DNA from: Streptomyces canus 299MFChir4.1
GTDB lineage: Bacteria > Actinomycetota > Actinomycetes > Streptomycetales > Streptomycetaceae
Direction of reading: 5' to 3'
NCBI RefSeq assembly: GCF_000383615.1
Contig: NZ_KB911589.1
Location: forward strand, 219,445 to 283,444
DNA: 64,000 bases
Shown one piece after another: positions 8,628-17,249 of this stretch. The position numbers were made by a program, and so were the translations under genes. How positions within the stretch are numbered: the first letter of the stretch is position 1; every line of letters begins with the position of its first letter. Under the pieces are notes generated by a model. It was not told the DNA's origin. It saw only the letters and a list, made by a program, of their open reading frames with translations, and did not search any database.

Positions 8628-9170
8628 TCAGTCCGCGAAAGTCGCCGAAAGGGCCTCCGCCAGGCCGGGCACCAGGTCGCGGCCCGTGAGGACCTCGGTC
8701 GGGGAGTCCTTCTCGCGCAGCCGCAGGGCCGAGTCGCGGGTGCCGTCGCGCAGGACCGCGACCGTCATGCGGACCTCCTGACGGTCCGGGTGCTCGGCGA
8801 CCCACTTCGCCAGCTTGCCCTCGCTCAGCCCCTGCGGGACGGACGCCTCGGCGGACGGCGGCAGCATCAGCCGCTCCACGGTGAGCGCGCAGCCGACGAC
8901 CGCGTCGGGCCAGGCGATGGTGCCGAGGAACTCGTCGAGCGGCTTGCCCTTGGGAATCTCCTCCTGCTCGATGGGGGTGAAGCCCGAGGGTGCCTGCGCG
9001 TCCTCCAGACCGAGCTGGCTCGCGAGAGCGGGTTCCTGGGCGCGCAGCCGGGCGGTGTCTACGAGGGCGAAGAGGCGGGCGGGCTGGTCCCAGCCGAGGC
9101 CGGAGGCGTACTCGTCGATCTCGAGTACGGCCCGGGTGAGCGGGCTCGCCGCCATGGGGGTGTTGGACAT
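8628..9170 (-). CDS. PPA1309 family protein
   Basis: A 180-residue soluble protein resembling the actinobacterial family known as PPA1309. Recognisable segments are AVLEIDEYASGLGWDQPARLFALVDT near the N-terminus (residues 12-37) and EIPKGKPLDEFLGTIAWPDAVVGCAL near 80-105. No membrane segment, signal peptide or catalytic motif is visible. It starts at ATG 9170 (AGGATTG upstream); in-frame codons further up would run into the leader of the divergent UPF0182 gene. The family has no established function. Confidence 0.75.
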   Translation of the reverse strand: MSNTPMAASPLTRAVLEIDEYASGLGWDQPARLFALVDTARLRAQEPALASQLGLEDAQAPSGFTPIEQEEIPKGKPLDEFLGTIAWPDAVVGCALTVERLMLPPSAEASVPQGLSEGKLAKWVAEHPDRQEVRMTVAVLRDGTRDSALRLREKDSPTEVLTGRDLVPGLAEALSATFAD

Positions 9171-9322
9171 AGTCACAATCCTGCCTCGTTCGTCACCTGA
9201 ATCGGGAACCGAGTAAACGGTGAGTAAGTTGCATAGGTGTGGGCCCACGATCACGGGGGGCCACCCAGGGCCCGCGAACACGAGGGCCTGACGGATCGAC
9301 AGCGAACTTCGAGGTGCGCACC

Positions 9323-12262
9323 TTGGCTTTCCAGATGCCGGACCGCGGCGGAGGCCCGACAGGGCCGCGGATGAGAGTGGGCCGCCCGTCCCGGCGTGCC
9401 AGGACCCTGCTCATGACGCTGGGCGTCCTTGCCGTCCTCGGCATGGCGTTCACCATGTTCGCGGGCTTCTGGACGGACTGGCTCTGGTACCGCTCGGTGA
9501 ACTACTCGTCCGTGTTCACCACCACCCTGTGGACCAAGATGGGGCTGTTCTTCGTCTTCGGCCTGCTGATGGCCCTCGCGGTCGGCTTCAACATCTGGCT
9601 GGCCCACCGGCTGCGCCCGCCGCTGAGCGCCATGTCGATGGAGCAGCAGAACCTCGACCGCTACCGGATGGGCATCGCGCCGTACAAGAAGTGGCTGCTG
9701 CTCGGGATCGTCTCCCTGGTGGGCCTCATCGCCGGTGCCTCCGCCTCCAGCCAGTGGCGGACCTGGCTGATGTGGGTCAACGGCGTCTCCTTCGGCCAGA
9801 AGGACCCGCAGTTCCACCTCGACATCTCCTTCTACACCTTCGACCTGCCCTGGTACCGGTTCCTGCTCGGCTTCGGCTTCGCCGCCGCGATCCTCTCGGT
9901 GATCGCTGCCGCGCTGACGCACTACCTCTACGGCGGTCTGCGCATCACCTCTCCCGGCGCGCGGGCCACGGCCGCGGCGACCGGGCACTTGTCCGTACTG
10001 CTCGGCATCTTCGTCGCCCTGAAGGCGGTCGCGTACTGGCTCGACCGGTACGGCCTCGCGGTCAAGTCCAGCGACTTCAAGGCGACCGACAGCTGGACGG
10101 GCCTCAGGTACGTCGACGCGAACGCCTACCTGCCGGCCAAGACGATCCTGTTCTGCATCGCGGTGATCTGCGCGCTGCTGTTCTTCGCCACCCTGTGGCG
10201 GCGCACCTGGCAGCTGCCCGTGATCGGCTTCGGCCTGATGGTGCTCTCGGCGATCCTGATCGGCGGGCTCTACCCCGCGATCGTCCAGAAGTTCCAGGTC
10301 CAGCCGAACGAGCAGGCGAAGGAAGCGCCGTACGTCGAGAAGAACCTCAAGGCGACGCGTGAGGCGTACGACATCGACGACGCCTCGGTGAAGGAGTACG
10401 ACGGCAAGTCCACCACGACGGACAAGACCAAGCTGCGCGACGACGTCGACGCCACGGCCAGCATCCGGGTCGTGGACCCCAACGTCGTCTCGCCGACCTT
10501 CCAGCAGCTCCAGCAGATGCGGAACTACTACGCGTTCCCGACCAACCTGGACGTCGACCGGTACAGCAAGAACGGCAAGGATCAGGACACGGTCATCGGG
10601 CTGCGTGAGCTGAACCTCGCCGGCATCCCGAAGAACAACTGGATCAACGACCACTTCCGCTACACCCACGGTTACGGCGTGGTCGCCGCGAAGGGCACCG
10701 AGGCCGACGCCGAGGGCCGCCCGGTCTTCACCGAGTCCAACCTGCCCTCCCAGGGCGACCTCGGGACGTACCAGCAGCGCGTCTACTACGGCGAGAAGAC
10801 CACCGAGTACTCGATCGTCGGCGGTCCCCAGAAGGAGATCGACTACTCCGACGACTCCGGCGAGAAGACCTACAGCTACAAGGCCAAGAGCGGGGTCAAC
10901 CTCTCCAACCCGGTCAACCGGGCCGCGTACGCGGTGGCGTTCAGCGAGCCGCAGATCCTCTACTCCGGAGCGATCGGCGAGGGCTCGAGGATCCTGTACA
11001 ACCGCACGCCCAAGCAGCGCGTCGAAGCGGTCGCCCCCTGGCTGACCATCGACGGCGACGCCTATCCGGCGGTGGTGAACGGCAAGATCCAGTGGATCGT
11101 CGACGCGTACACGACGACGAACGGCTACCCGTACTCCTCGCGCACGACCCTCGGCGACACCACGGCCGACTCGCTGACCGCGACGAACAACCAGCGCGCG
11201 GTCGTGGCCCAGCAGAACCAGGTCAACTACATCCGCAACTCGGTGAAGGCGACGGTCGACGCGTACACCGGCGAGGTCAAGCTCTACCAGTGGGACACCA
11301 AGGACCCGGTCCTCAAGACCTGGATGAAGGCGTTCCCGGGCACGGTGGAGCCGAGGAAGGACATCTCCACCGACCTGATGGCCCATCTGCGGTACCCGCA
11401 GGACCTGTTCAAGGTCCAGCGTGAGCTGCTGGCCCGCTACCACGTCGAGGACGCGGACACCTTCCTCAGCGGCAGCGAGGTGTGGCAGGTGCCGGACGAC
11501 CCGACCAACAAGTCGGGCGACGCCGTGCCGCCGTACTACCTGAGCATGAAGATGCCCGACCAGAAGGCGCAGGCGTTCTCGCTCACGACGACGTTCACGC
11601 CCAACGGCCGGGACAACCTCAGTGCGTTCATGTCGGTCGACGCCGAGGCGGGCACCAGCGACTACGGCAAGATCAGAATCCTGAAACTGCCGACCAACAC
11701 CACGGTCAACGGGCCCAAACAGGTGCAGAGCCAGTTCAACTCCGAACAGGACATCGCCGAGACCATCAGCCTCCTCAACAGAGGCGACTCCAATGTGGAG
11801 TACGGCAATCTCCTGACGGTGCCGCTCGACGGAGGACTGCTCTATGTGGAGCCGGTCTACGTACGCGGTGGTGGACTCAAGTACCCGCTGCTGCGCAAGG
11901 TGTTGGTGACCTACGGAGGCAACACCGCCTTCGAGGACACCCTCGACGAAGCGCTGAACAAGGTGTTCGGAGCGGACGGTTCGACCACTAAGCCACCGGG
12001 CGACGGCGGTGACACGACCAAGCCGCCGCCGACCTCCACCAATCCGACGGTCCAACAGGCGCTGGACGACGCCCAGAAGGCCTTCGACGCCGGCCAGGAA
12101 GCCCTGAAGAAGGGCGACTGGGAGGCGTACGGCCGGGCCCAGGAGGATCTGAAGGACGCGCTCAAGCGCGCCGAGGACGCGCAGGCCACGGCGGACAAGG
12201 GCAGCGGCAGCAGCGCGAAGCCCAGCGCCAGTCCGAGCCCCCGGAGCAGCCCCAGCGGCTGA
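9323..12262 (+). CDS. UPF0182 family large membrane protein
   Basis: A 979-residue integral membrane protein of the UPF0182 (DUF COG1615) family, universal in actinobacteria. The N-terminal third has about seven transmembrane helices, the first around residues 24-48 (TLLMTLGVLAVLGMAF). A large extracytoplasmic domain follows. The final 90 residues are a Pro/Thr-rich linker, a helical Ala/Lys/Glu segment (DAQKAFDAGQEALKKGDW) and a Ser/Pro tail. I place the start at TTG 9323, 6 nt after GAGGTG, giving MAFQMPDRGGG; the ATG at 9335 is the alternative. It is divergent from the PPA1309 gene. Function is unknown. Confidence 0.85.
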   Translation: MAFQMPDRGGGPTGPRMRVGRPSRRARTLLMTLGVLAVLGMAFTMFAGFWTDWLWYRSVNYSSVFTTTLWTKMGLFFVFGLLMALAVGFNIWLAHRLRPPLSAMSMEQQNLDRYRMGIAPYKKWLLLGIVSLVGLIAGASASSQWRTWLMWVNGVSFGQKDPQFHLDISFYTFDLPWYRFLLGFGFAAAILSVIAAALTHYLYGGLRITSPGARATAAATGHLSVLLGIFVALKAVAYWLDRYGLAVKSSDFKATDSWTGLRYVDANAYLPAKTILFCIAVICALLFFATLWRRTWQLPVIGFGLMVLSAILIGGLYPAIVQKFQVQPNEQAKEAPYVEKNLKATREAYDIDDASVKEYDGKSTTTDKTKLRDDVDATASIRVVDPNVVSPTFQQLQQMRNYYAFPTNLDVDRYSKNGKDQDTVIGLRELNLAGIPKNNWINDHFRYTHGYGVVAAKGTEADAEGRPVFTESNLPSQGDLGTYQQRVYYGEKTTEYSIVGGPQKEIDYSDDSGEKTYSYKAKSGVNLSNPVNRAAYAVAFSEPQILYSGAIGEGSRILYNRTPKQRVEAVAPWLTIDGDAYPAVVNGKIQWIVDAYTTTNGYPYSSRTTLGDTTADSLTATNNQRAVVAQQNQVNYIRNSVKATVDAYTGEVKLYQWDTKDPVLKTWMKAFPGTVEPRKDISTDLMAHLRYPQDLFKVQRELLARYHVEDADTFLSGSEVWQVPDDPTNKSGDAVPPYYLSMKMPDQKAQAFSLTTTFTPNGRDNLSAFMSVDAEAGTSDYGKIRILKLPTNTTVNGPKQVQSQFNSEQDIAETISLLNRGDSNVEYGNLLTVPLDGGLLYVEPVYVRGGGLKYPLLRKVLVTYGGNTAFEDTLDEALNKVFGADGSTTKPPGDGGDTTKPPPTSTNPTVQQALDDAQKAFDAGQEALKKGDWEAYGRAQEDLKDALKRAEDAQATADKGSGSSAKPSASPSPRSSPSG

Positions 12263-12316
12263 TCGGCCGCTGGTCAAAGGCCCACCCCGCGCCGTGATAC
12301 GGTTGCAACACAACGG

Positions 12317-12390
12317 CGCGGGGTGGAGCAGCTCGGTAGCTCGCTGGGCTCATAACCCAGAGGTCGCAGGTTCAAATCCTGTCCCCGCTA
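12317..12390 (+). tRNA. Initiator tRNA-fMet (CAT anticodon), copy 1
   Basis: A 74-nt cloverleaf with acceptor CGCGGGG/CCCCGCT, anticodon loop CTCATAA and T arm GCAGG-TTCAAAT-CCTGT. The anticodon stem ends in three G:C pairs (GGG/CCC) and base 1 (C) does not pair with base 72 (T), both marks of an initiator tRNA. The CCA end is not encoded (CTG follows). It is identical to the copy at 14483-14556. Confidence 0.95.
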
Positions 12391-12397
12391 CTGCAAT

Positions 12398-12433
12398 CGA
12401 AGGCCCGGATCCTGAAAAGGATCCGGGCCTTCG
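12398..12433 (+). terminator. Terminator of tRNA-fMet copy 1
   Basis: A perfect 15-bp stem (CGAAGGCCCGGATCC at 12398-12412, complement at 12419-12433) with the loop TGAAAA lies 7 bp after the tRNA. Confidence 0.8.
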
Positions 12434-12596
12434 TGATGTGCGAACGCATGTGCCGAGAAACCGACGGCCCTGCCGCCGGGGGCAGTTGGCGGGAACTGTG
12501 TTTCACTTGTCGTTCTGTGGGCATGTCGACAAAACGCTGAAGTGACCTCACTGGCTGCGGTATACCAGGTGTACCCAGGTTGCAGGTGGTGCGACG

Positions 12597-14405
12597 ATGG
12601 ACGTTATGGGGGACAAGGCAACTCTGTTCGAGACAGGGCGTTTTGTGCAACCTTCCGGGCGGGACGGGGCCGGGGAGGCGGCTGACGACGCCGCCGAGGA
12701 GGTCCGGCAGCGCCTGGCCGCCGAAGCCGGCGACGTCGAGGCGATGAGCGTCCTCGGCGCCCTCCTGCTGCGCCGCGGCGACCTCGACGGAGCCGAGCCC
12801 CATCTGCGTGCCGCCACCGCCGCCGGCGACCGGGCCGCCGCCAACAACCTCGGCGTGCTGCTGCACCAGCGCGGATACGCCGACGACGCCGCCGGCTGGT
12901 GGCGGATCGCCGCCGTCGCCGGGTCCGCCGCGGCCGCGCACGCGCTGGGGCGCCACCATCGTGAGCGGGGCGACGAGCCCGCCGCCGAGTACTGGCTGCG
13001 CCAGTCCGCCGAGCAGGGGCACGCCCTGGGCGCCTACGCGCTCGCCGACCTGCTGGAGCACCGCCAGGACGCGGGCGCCGAGCAGTGGATGCGGATCGCC
13101 GCCGAGCGGGGGCACCGCGAGGCCGCCTATCGACTGGCCCGCGCGCTCGACCGCCGGCTGGGCCCTGAGGGGGACGTCGGGGACGACCACGGGGCCGGGG
13201 CCGAGGCCGAGCTGTGGTACCGGCAGGCCGCCGCGCGCGGACACCGGCGTGCGGCGCTGCATCTCGGGGCGATCCTGGAGCGGCGCGGCGCGCTCAAGGA
13301 GGCCGGCCGCTGGTACCTGACGTCCGCCAAGGACGGCGAGGCGCGGGCCGCCTGCGCCCTCGGGTTCCTGCTGCGGGACGCGGGTGACACCGAGAGCGCC
13401 GCCGTGTGGTGGCTGCGCGCCGCCCAGGACGGCGACGGCAACGCGGCCAACGCGCTGGGCGCCCTGCACGCCGAGCGCGGCGAGCCGCAGACCGCCGAGC
13501 GGTGGTACCGGGCGGCGATGGACGCAGGCGACGACAACGGCGCGTACAACCTCGGGCTGCTCTGCGCCGAGCAGGGGCGGACCGCGCAGGCCGAGCAGTG
13601 GTACCGGCGGGCCGCGTACGCGGGACACCGCGAGGCGGCCAACGCGCTCGCCATCCTGCTGCTCCAGGGCGGGGACACGTCCGGGGCCGAGCCCTGGTTC
13701 TCCAAGGCCGCGGAGGCCGGGAGTGTGGACGCCGCGTTCAACCTCGGCATCCTGTTCGCCGGACGCGGGGAGGAGGCCGTCGCCCTGCGGTGGTACGAGC
13801 GGGCCGCCGCCGCCGGGCACACCGAGGCCGCGCTCCAGGTGGCCATCGCCCGACTGCGGGAGGGGGACGAGGCCGGCGCCGAGCGGCACCTGCGGTGTGC
13901 CGCGGGAGGAGGCAGCGCGGAGGCCGCGTACCGGCTGGCGACCGTGCTGGACGCCCGGCGCCCGCCGGCGCCCGAGCACTCGCTCGGGGAGCCGGTGCAC
14001 GAGGAGAAGAGCGAGTGCGAGGAGTGGTACGAGCGGGCGGCCTCCCAGGGGCACCGCCGCGCGCAGGTGCGGGTGGGCATGCTCGCCGCCGCCCGGGGTG
14101 ACGTCGTGGAGGCGGCCCGGTGGTACCGGGAGGCCGCGGAGGCGGGGTCCCGAAACGGGGCGTTCAACCTGGGGCTGCTGCTCGCCCGGGAGGGGAGCGA
14201 GCCGGAGGCCGCCGTGTGGTGGGCCCGCGCTGCCGACGCGGGGCACGGACGGGCGGCGTTGCGGTTGGCCCTGGTCTACGCGCGTCGGGGAGAGCTGGCC
14301 GAGGGACAGCGCTGGGCCGACCGGGCGGTGGCCCTCGGACCTGCGGAGGTCTCCGAGCGGGCGGCTCGACTGAGGGACGCGTTGCGCGAGGAGCTGTCGG
14401 CGTAG
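12597..14405 (+). CDS. Sel1/TPR-repeat protein
   Basis: A 602-residue soluble protein built from about fifteen Sel1-like or TPR-like alpha-helical repeats of 35-36 residues, each with the pattern A..WYR.AA..G...AA..LG.LL...G. Such solenoids are scaffolds for protein-protein contacts. There is no signal peptide, membrane segment or enzymatic domain. The start is ATG 12597 (GGTGG upstream); ATG 12606 is an alternative three codons in. The gene stands alone between two identical tRNA-fMet genes, each with its own terminator, so it should have its own promoter. Partner proteins cannot be guessed from the sequence. Confidence 0.85.
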   Translation: MDVMGDKATLFETGRFVQPSGRDGAGEAADDAAEEVRQRLAAEAGDVEAMSVLGALLLRRGDLDGAEPHLRAATAAGDRAAANNLGVLLHQRGYADDAAGWWRIAAVAGSAAAAHALGRHHRERGDEPAAEYWLRQSAEQGHALGAYALADLLEHRQDAGAEQWMRIAAERGHREAAYRLARALDRRLGPEGDVGDDHGAGAEAELWYRQAAARGHRRAALHLGAILERRGALKEAGRWYLTSAKDGEARAACALGFLLRDAGDTESAAVWWLRAAQDGDGNAANALGALHAERGEPQTAERWYRAAMDAGDDNGAYNLGLLCAEQGRTAQAEQWYRRAAYAGHREAANALAILLLQGGDTSGAEPWFSKAAEAGSVDAAFNLGILFAGRGEEAVALRWYERAAAAGHTEAALQVAIARLREGDEAGAERHLRCAAGGGSAEAAYRLATVLDARRPPAPEHSLGEPVHEEKSECEEWYERAASQGHRRAQVRVGMLAAARGDVVEAARWYREAAEAGSRNGAFNLGLLLAREGSEPEAAVWWARAADAGHGRAALRLALVYARRGELAEGQRWADRAVALGPAEVSERAARLRDALREELSA

Positions 14406-14482
14406 TGGGCGCTGTTCGGGGCCGCCCTCGAACAAGCGATTTGCCTCTGGCCTTCCCCTTCACGTAACGTTGCATTCAACGG

Positions 14483-14556
14483 CGCGGGGTGGAGCAGCTC
14501 GGTAGCTCGCTGGGCTCATAACCCAGAGGTCGCAGGTTCAAATCCTGTCCCCGCTA
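14483..14556 (+). tRNA. Initiator tRNA-fMet (CAT anticodon), copy 2
   Basis: Identical in all 74 nt to the copy at 12317-12390, with the same three G:C pairs in the anticodon stem and unpaired 1-72 position. The identity extends to 6 bp before and 3 bp after the gene, then stops. CCA is not encoded. Confidence 0.95.
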
Positions 14557-14563
14557 CTGAAGG

Positions 14564-14600
14564 CCGAAGGCCGGAATCCGAAAGGGTTCCGGCCTTCGGT
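14564..14600 (+). terminator. Terminator of tRNA-fMet copy 2
   Basis: CCGAAGGCCGGAATCC pairs with GGGTTCCGGCCTTCGG (one T-G wobble) around a GAAA loop. The fold mirrors the terminator of copy 1 although the sequence differs. Confidence 0.75.
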
Positions 14601-14604
14601 GTTT

Positions 14605-15113
14605 TCAGGGGCGGTGGCCCACCGCCTCCTCGTACAGCGCCCTGTCCACCGTCTTCGACTCCAGGGCATCGCCCTCCGCCGCGCCCTGCGCCCTGTACGC
14701 CGCCTGCGAGCGGTCCGTGGTGCCCGCGCGGATCTCCCAGTCCAGGGCGGCTGGGGGCAGGGCGCATGCCTCCCGAGAGGGTCGCCGGGTAGGCGTCGGC
14801 GAAGTCCGCGAGGCTCATGCGGGCCGGTGCGGACGGACTTCCAGTCGTAGATGCCGTAGTCCTGGAAGATCACGGCCGCCGGGCGGGGGGTGGACGTACG
14901 GATCTCCAGGGCGCACGCGCTCGGGCGGAGCAGGCCCGCCTCGATGCGCGGCAGCGTCGACTTGCCCCACCCCGAGGGGCCGACCAGGCGGACGAACTCG
15001 CCCGGGGCGACGCTGAGGTCGAGGGGGCCGAGGGCATCTGCGGAGAGGGGTGGCTGCACGAAGATCTGACGGCCCGTCAGGTTCAGGAAGTCCAGGGACC
15101 GCGCGAAGGGCTG
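14605..15113 (-). pseudogene. Decayed ABC-transporter ATPase (nitrate/sulfonate/taurine type)
   Basis: Remnant read on the minus strand from about 15113 down. One frame keeps an N-terminus with APGEFVRLVGPSGWGKST (Walker A, with Trp where Cys is usual), then AAVIFQDYGIYDWKSV (Q loop). The roughly 60 residues that should follow are missing, and the reading frame changes to MSLADFADAYPATLSGGM, the ABC signature. Directly after it another shift gives about 45 residues of unrelated-looking sequence ending at a TGA at 14605. Walker B and the H loop are absent. It is thus a frameshifted, internally deleted gene of the TauB/SsuB class. No permease or binding protein survives nearby. It abuts the tRNA-fMet terminator. 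Confidence 0.75.
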
Positions 15114-15122
15114 TGGGCAGCG

Positions 15123-15158
15123 CGAAGCCCCGGCGTCCGCGAGGATGCCGGGGCTTCG
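15123..15158 (-). terminator. Terminator of the Fur-family gene
   Basis: A perfect 12-bp stem (CGAAGCCCCGGC and its complement at 15147-15158) with a 12-nt loop lies 11 bp downstream of the Fur-family stop codon. Confidence 0.75.
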
Positions 15159-15168
15159 GTGAAGGCTG

Positions 15169-15585
15169 TTACGCCGCCGCGCAGTTCGGGCACACGCCCC
15201 GATACGTCACCTCGACGCCCGAGACGGTGAAGCCGAATCGCTCCGAGTCGGGGAGCTCGGTCAGCGGGTCGCCCGTGGGGTGCACGTCCCGGATGGCGCC
15301 GCACTGGGCGCAGACCAGGTGGTGGTGCGGCCGGTGGGCGTTCGGGTCGTACCTCTTGGCGCGCTTGTCGGTGGCGACTTCGAGCACCTCGCCGAGGGAG
15401 ACCAGCTCGCCCAGCGTGTTGTAGACGGTCGCCCGGGAGATCTCGGGCAGCTTGGCCACGGCGCGTGCGTGGACCTCGTCGGCCGTCAGGTGGACGTGTT
15501 CGCCGTCGAGGACCTCGGCCACGACGCGCCGCTGTGCGGTCATCCGCCAGCCGCGGCCGCGCAGTCGTTCCAGAAGGTCGCTCAT
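15169..15585 (-). CDS. Fur-family transcriptional regulator
   Basis: A 138-residue metal-dependent repressor. The N-terminal winged helix contains GWRMTAQRRVVAEVL and the recognition helix ISRATVYNTLGELV near residues 50-64. The dimerisation domain holds RPHHHLVCAQCG near 83-94, typical of the regulatory metal site, and two CxxC pairs (CAQC and CPNC) for structural zinc. The general pattern fits PerR/CatR-like or Fur proteins; which metal or signal it senses cannot be told. Start ATG 15585; a GTG two codons upstream is possible. A T/A-rich imperfect palindrome at 15650-15664 is a candidate autoregulatory site. No catalase or uptake gene is adjacent. Confidence 0.88.
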   Translation of the reverse strand: MSDLLERLRGRGWRMTAQRRVVAEVLDGEHVHLTADEVHARAVAKLPEISRATVYNTLGELVSLGEVLEVATDKRAKRYDPNAHRPHHHLVCAQCGAIRDVHPTGDPLTELPDSERFGFTVSGVEVTYRGVCPNCAAA

Positions 15586-15649
15586 GCGCACCAGCCTAAC
15601 AGCTGGAGACCAGAATCCGAATGGGTGTGAGTTTGGAGGGCTACTCGAA

Positions 15650-15664
15650 TTGGATTGAGTCTAA
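15650..15664. promoter_or_regulatory. Candidate Fur-type operator
   Basis: TTGGATTGAGTCTAA is an imperfect 15-bp palindrome (10 of 14 symmetric positions) in an unusually A/T-rich patch about 65 bp upstream of the Fur-family start, overlapping the stop of the CBS gene. It resembles Fur/PerR boxes only loosely. Confidence 0.35.
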
Positions 15665-16071
15665 TGCGGTGAACCGGTGGTGGCCGGCACGCGCTGCGGC
15701 GCCGGTGCCCAGCAGCGGATGATGTCGCGGACCGAGACGATGCCCGTGGGCTCGCCGTGGTCCAGCACGATGAGATGCCGGAAGCCGCCATGGGTCATCG
15801 CCTGCGCGGCCTCCTCCAGGGTCCAGGTCGGGGTGGCGAAGACGACGTCGGTGGTGGTATGGGCGTGGACGCACTCCGTGTCCGGGTTCTGGCCCAGTCC
15901 TACGGAGTTCAGGATGTCGCGCTCGGTCAGAATGCCGGTGCCGGTGCCGTCGGGATCGAGGACCACGGCCGCGCCCACCCGACGGGCGGACATCAGGGCG
16001 GCGGCCTGGCGGAGCGTGTGGGCGGGGCCGATGGTGAGGACCACCGTGCTCATGGCGTCGCGGACGAGCAT
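15661..16071 (-). CDS. Tandem CBS-domain protein
   Basis: A 136-residue cytoplasmic protein consisting of two CBS domains, which as a Bateman pair bind adenine nucleotides. The first runs from LVRDAMSTVVLTIGP to GILTERDIL (residues 2-55), the second from HTTTDVVFATPTWTLEEAAQAM to PTGIVSVRDIIR (residues 70-122). No fused catalytic domain is present. I start at ATG 16071, behind the strong AGGAGGTGA; the upstream in-frame ATG at 16113 has no ribosome site. The regulated partner is unknown. Confidence 0.85.
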   Translation of the reverse strand: MLVRDAMSTVVLTIGPAHTLRQAAALMSARRVGAAVVLDPDGTGTGILTERDILNSVGLGQNPDTECVHAHTTTDVVFATPTWTLEEAAQAMTHGGFRHLIVLDHGEPTGIVSVRDIIRCWAPAPQRVPATTGSPH

Positions 16072-16178
16072 GGGTTCGCAGTCACCTCCTGGGGAACCAA
16101 TGAGTTCGTTCATTGGTTCACAAGTTCACAAATGAGGGTCCCCTTAGAGTCGCAGGTAAAGCGAGGGTCAACAAGGGG

Positions 16179-16208
16179 GCGCGCACAGCCGATTGAGGGC
16201 GTGCGCGC
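16179..16208 (-). terminator. Hairpin downstream of hisN
   Basis: GCGCGCAC (16179-16186) and GTGCGCGC (16201-16208) form a perfect 8-bp stem with a 14-nt loop, 14 bp after the hisN stop. Confidence 0.55.
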
Positions 16209-16222
16209 TCATCTGTGAACCC

Positions 16223-17023
16223 CTAGTAGCGCTCGTTGAGATAGCCCAGGAACTCGTCGTGGAGCAGGCCGTTGGAGGCGGCGGCGTTGCCGCTGTGCGG
16301 GCCCGGGCGGCCGTCGAGCCCGGTGAAGGTGCCGCCGGCCTCCGTGACGACGATCGCGTTCGCGGCCATGTCCCAGAGGGAGAGCTCCGGTTCCGCGCAG
16401 AGGTCGATCGAGCCCTCGGCGACCATCATGTACGGCCAGAAGTCGCCGTACGCGCGCGTGCGCCACACCTCGCGGGTCAGGTCCAGGAAGCCGCCCAGGC
16501 GGCCCTGGTCCTCCCAGCCGGTGAGGGAGGAGTAGGCGAAGGAGGCGTCCGAGAGCTTGCCGACCTGGGAGACGTGGAGGCGGGACGCGGAGGTGAGGCT
16601 GCGGCCGCTGAAGGCGCCGTGGCCCTTCGCGGCCCACCAGCGGCGGCCGAGGGCGGGGGCGGAGACCACGCCGACGACGGGCCGGTAGCCGCCCTCCGCC
16701 GCCTCCATCAGGGAGATCAGGGTGGCCCAGACGGGAACCCCTCGGACGTAGTTCTTGGTGCCGTCGATGGGGTCGATGACCCAGCGGCGCGGGCCCGTGC
16801 CCTCGACGCCGTATTCCTCGCCGAGGATGGCGTCGCGGGGGCGGGCGCGCTTGAGGTGGTTGCGGATGAGTTCCTCCGCCGCCTTGTCCGCCTCGCTGAC
16901 GGGGGTCATGTCCGGCTTTGTCTCGACCTTGAGGTCCAGTGCCTTGAAGCGGTCCATGGTGGTCGCGTCGGCCGCGTCCGCGAGGACGTGGGCGAGGCGG
17001 AGGTCGTCGAGGTAGTCCGGCAT
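16223..17023 (-). CDS. hisN: Histidinol-phosphatase, inositol-monophosphatase family (HisN)
   Basis: A 266-residue magnesium-dependent phosphatase of the inositol monophosphatase superfamily. The metal and catalytic motifs are complete: SEADKAAEELI near residue 44, GEEYG near 69, WVIDPIDGTKNYV near 81-93, and LSLWDMAANAIVVTEAGG near 210-227. In Streptomyces this chromosomal copy was shown, as I recall for S. coelicolor, to act as the histidinol-phosphate phosphatase that other actinobacteria use in histidine synthesis. Other IMPase substrates remain possible. It is transcribed toward the CBS gene, with a hairpin after it, and divergent from the TetR gene. Confidence 0.85.
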   Translation of the reverse strand: MPDYLDDLRLAHVLADAADATTMDRFKALDLKVETKPDMTPVSEADKAAEELIRNHLKRARPRDAILGEEYGVEGTGPRRWVIDPIDGTKNYVRGVPVWATLISLMEAAEGGYRPVVGVVSAPALGRRWWAAKGHGAFSGRSLTSASRLHVSQVGKLSDASFAYSSLTGWEDQGRLGGFLDLTREVWRTRAYGDFWPYMMVAEGSIDLCAEPELSLWDMAANAIVVTEAGGTFTGLDGRPGPHSGNAAASNGLLHDEFLGYLNERY

Positions 17024-17186
17024 GCTGCGAACGGTATCTGCCGCTGTCGGTACGGGGCCAGCGGGGCGGGGGTGCGGACCGTGGGGTGGGTCCGTGGGGC
17101 GGGTGCGTGCCGGTGGGGCCGGGTTTCGCGCCGGCCCGCCTGGGGCGGGCGCCGCCGCGCGCGCCTCTTCGTGCCCGCGTGACCCC

Positions 17187-17215
17187 TTGACAGTGCTTCC
17201 CCGCGCGTCAAATCT
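17187..17215 (+). promoter_or_regulatory. Candidate vegetative promoter of the TetR gene
   Basis: TTGACA (17187-17192) and AAATCT (17210-17215) are separated by 17 bp, in an otherwise very GC-rich region 35 bp before the TetR start. The -35 box is perfect, the -10 weak. Confidence 0.5.
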
Positions 17216-17249
17216 GGGCGCAGGGCTGCTTGCTCCCTGGGAGGCGATG

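Noticed and set aside
9251..12313. 1020-codon open frame on the minus strand
   Set aside because: Shadow of the UPF0182 gene caused by high GC3; no ribosome site, domains or sensible composition.
12372..14435. 687-codon open frame on the minus strand
   Set aside because: Mirrors the Sel1-repeat gene, whose repeats and codon pattern are clearly on the plus strand.
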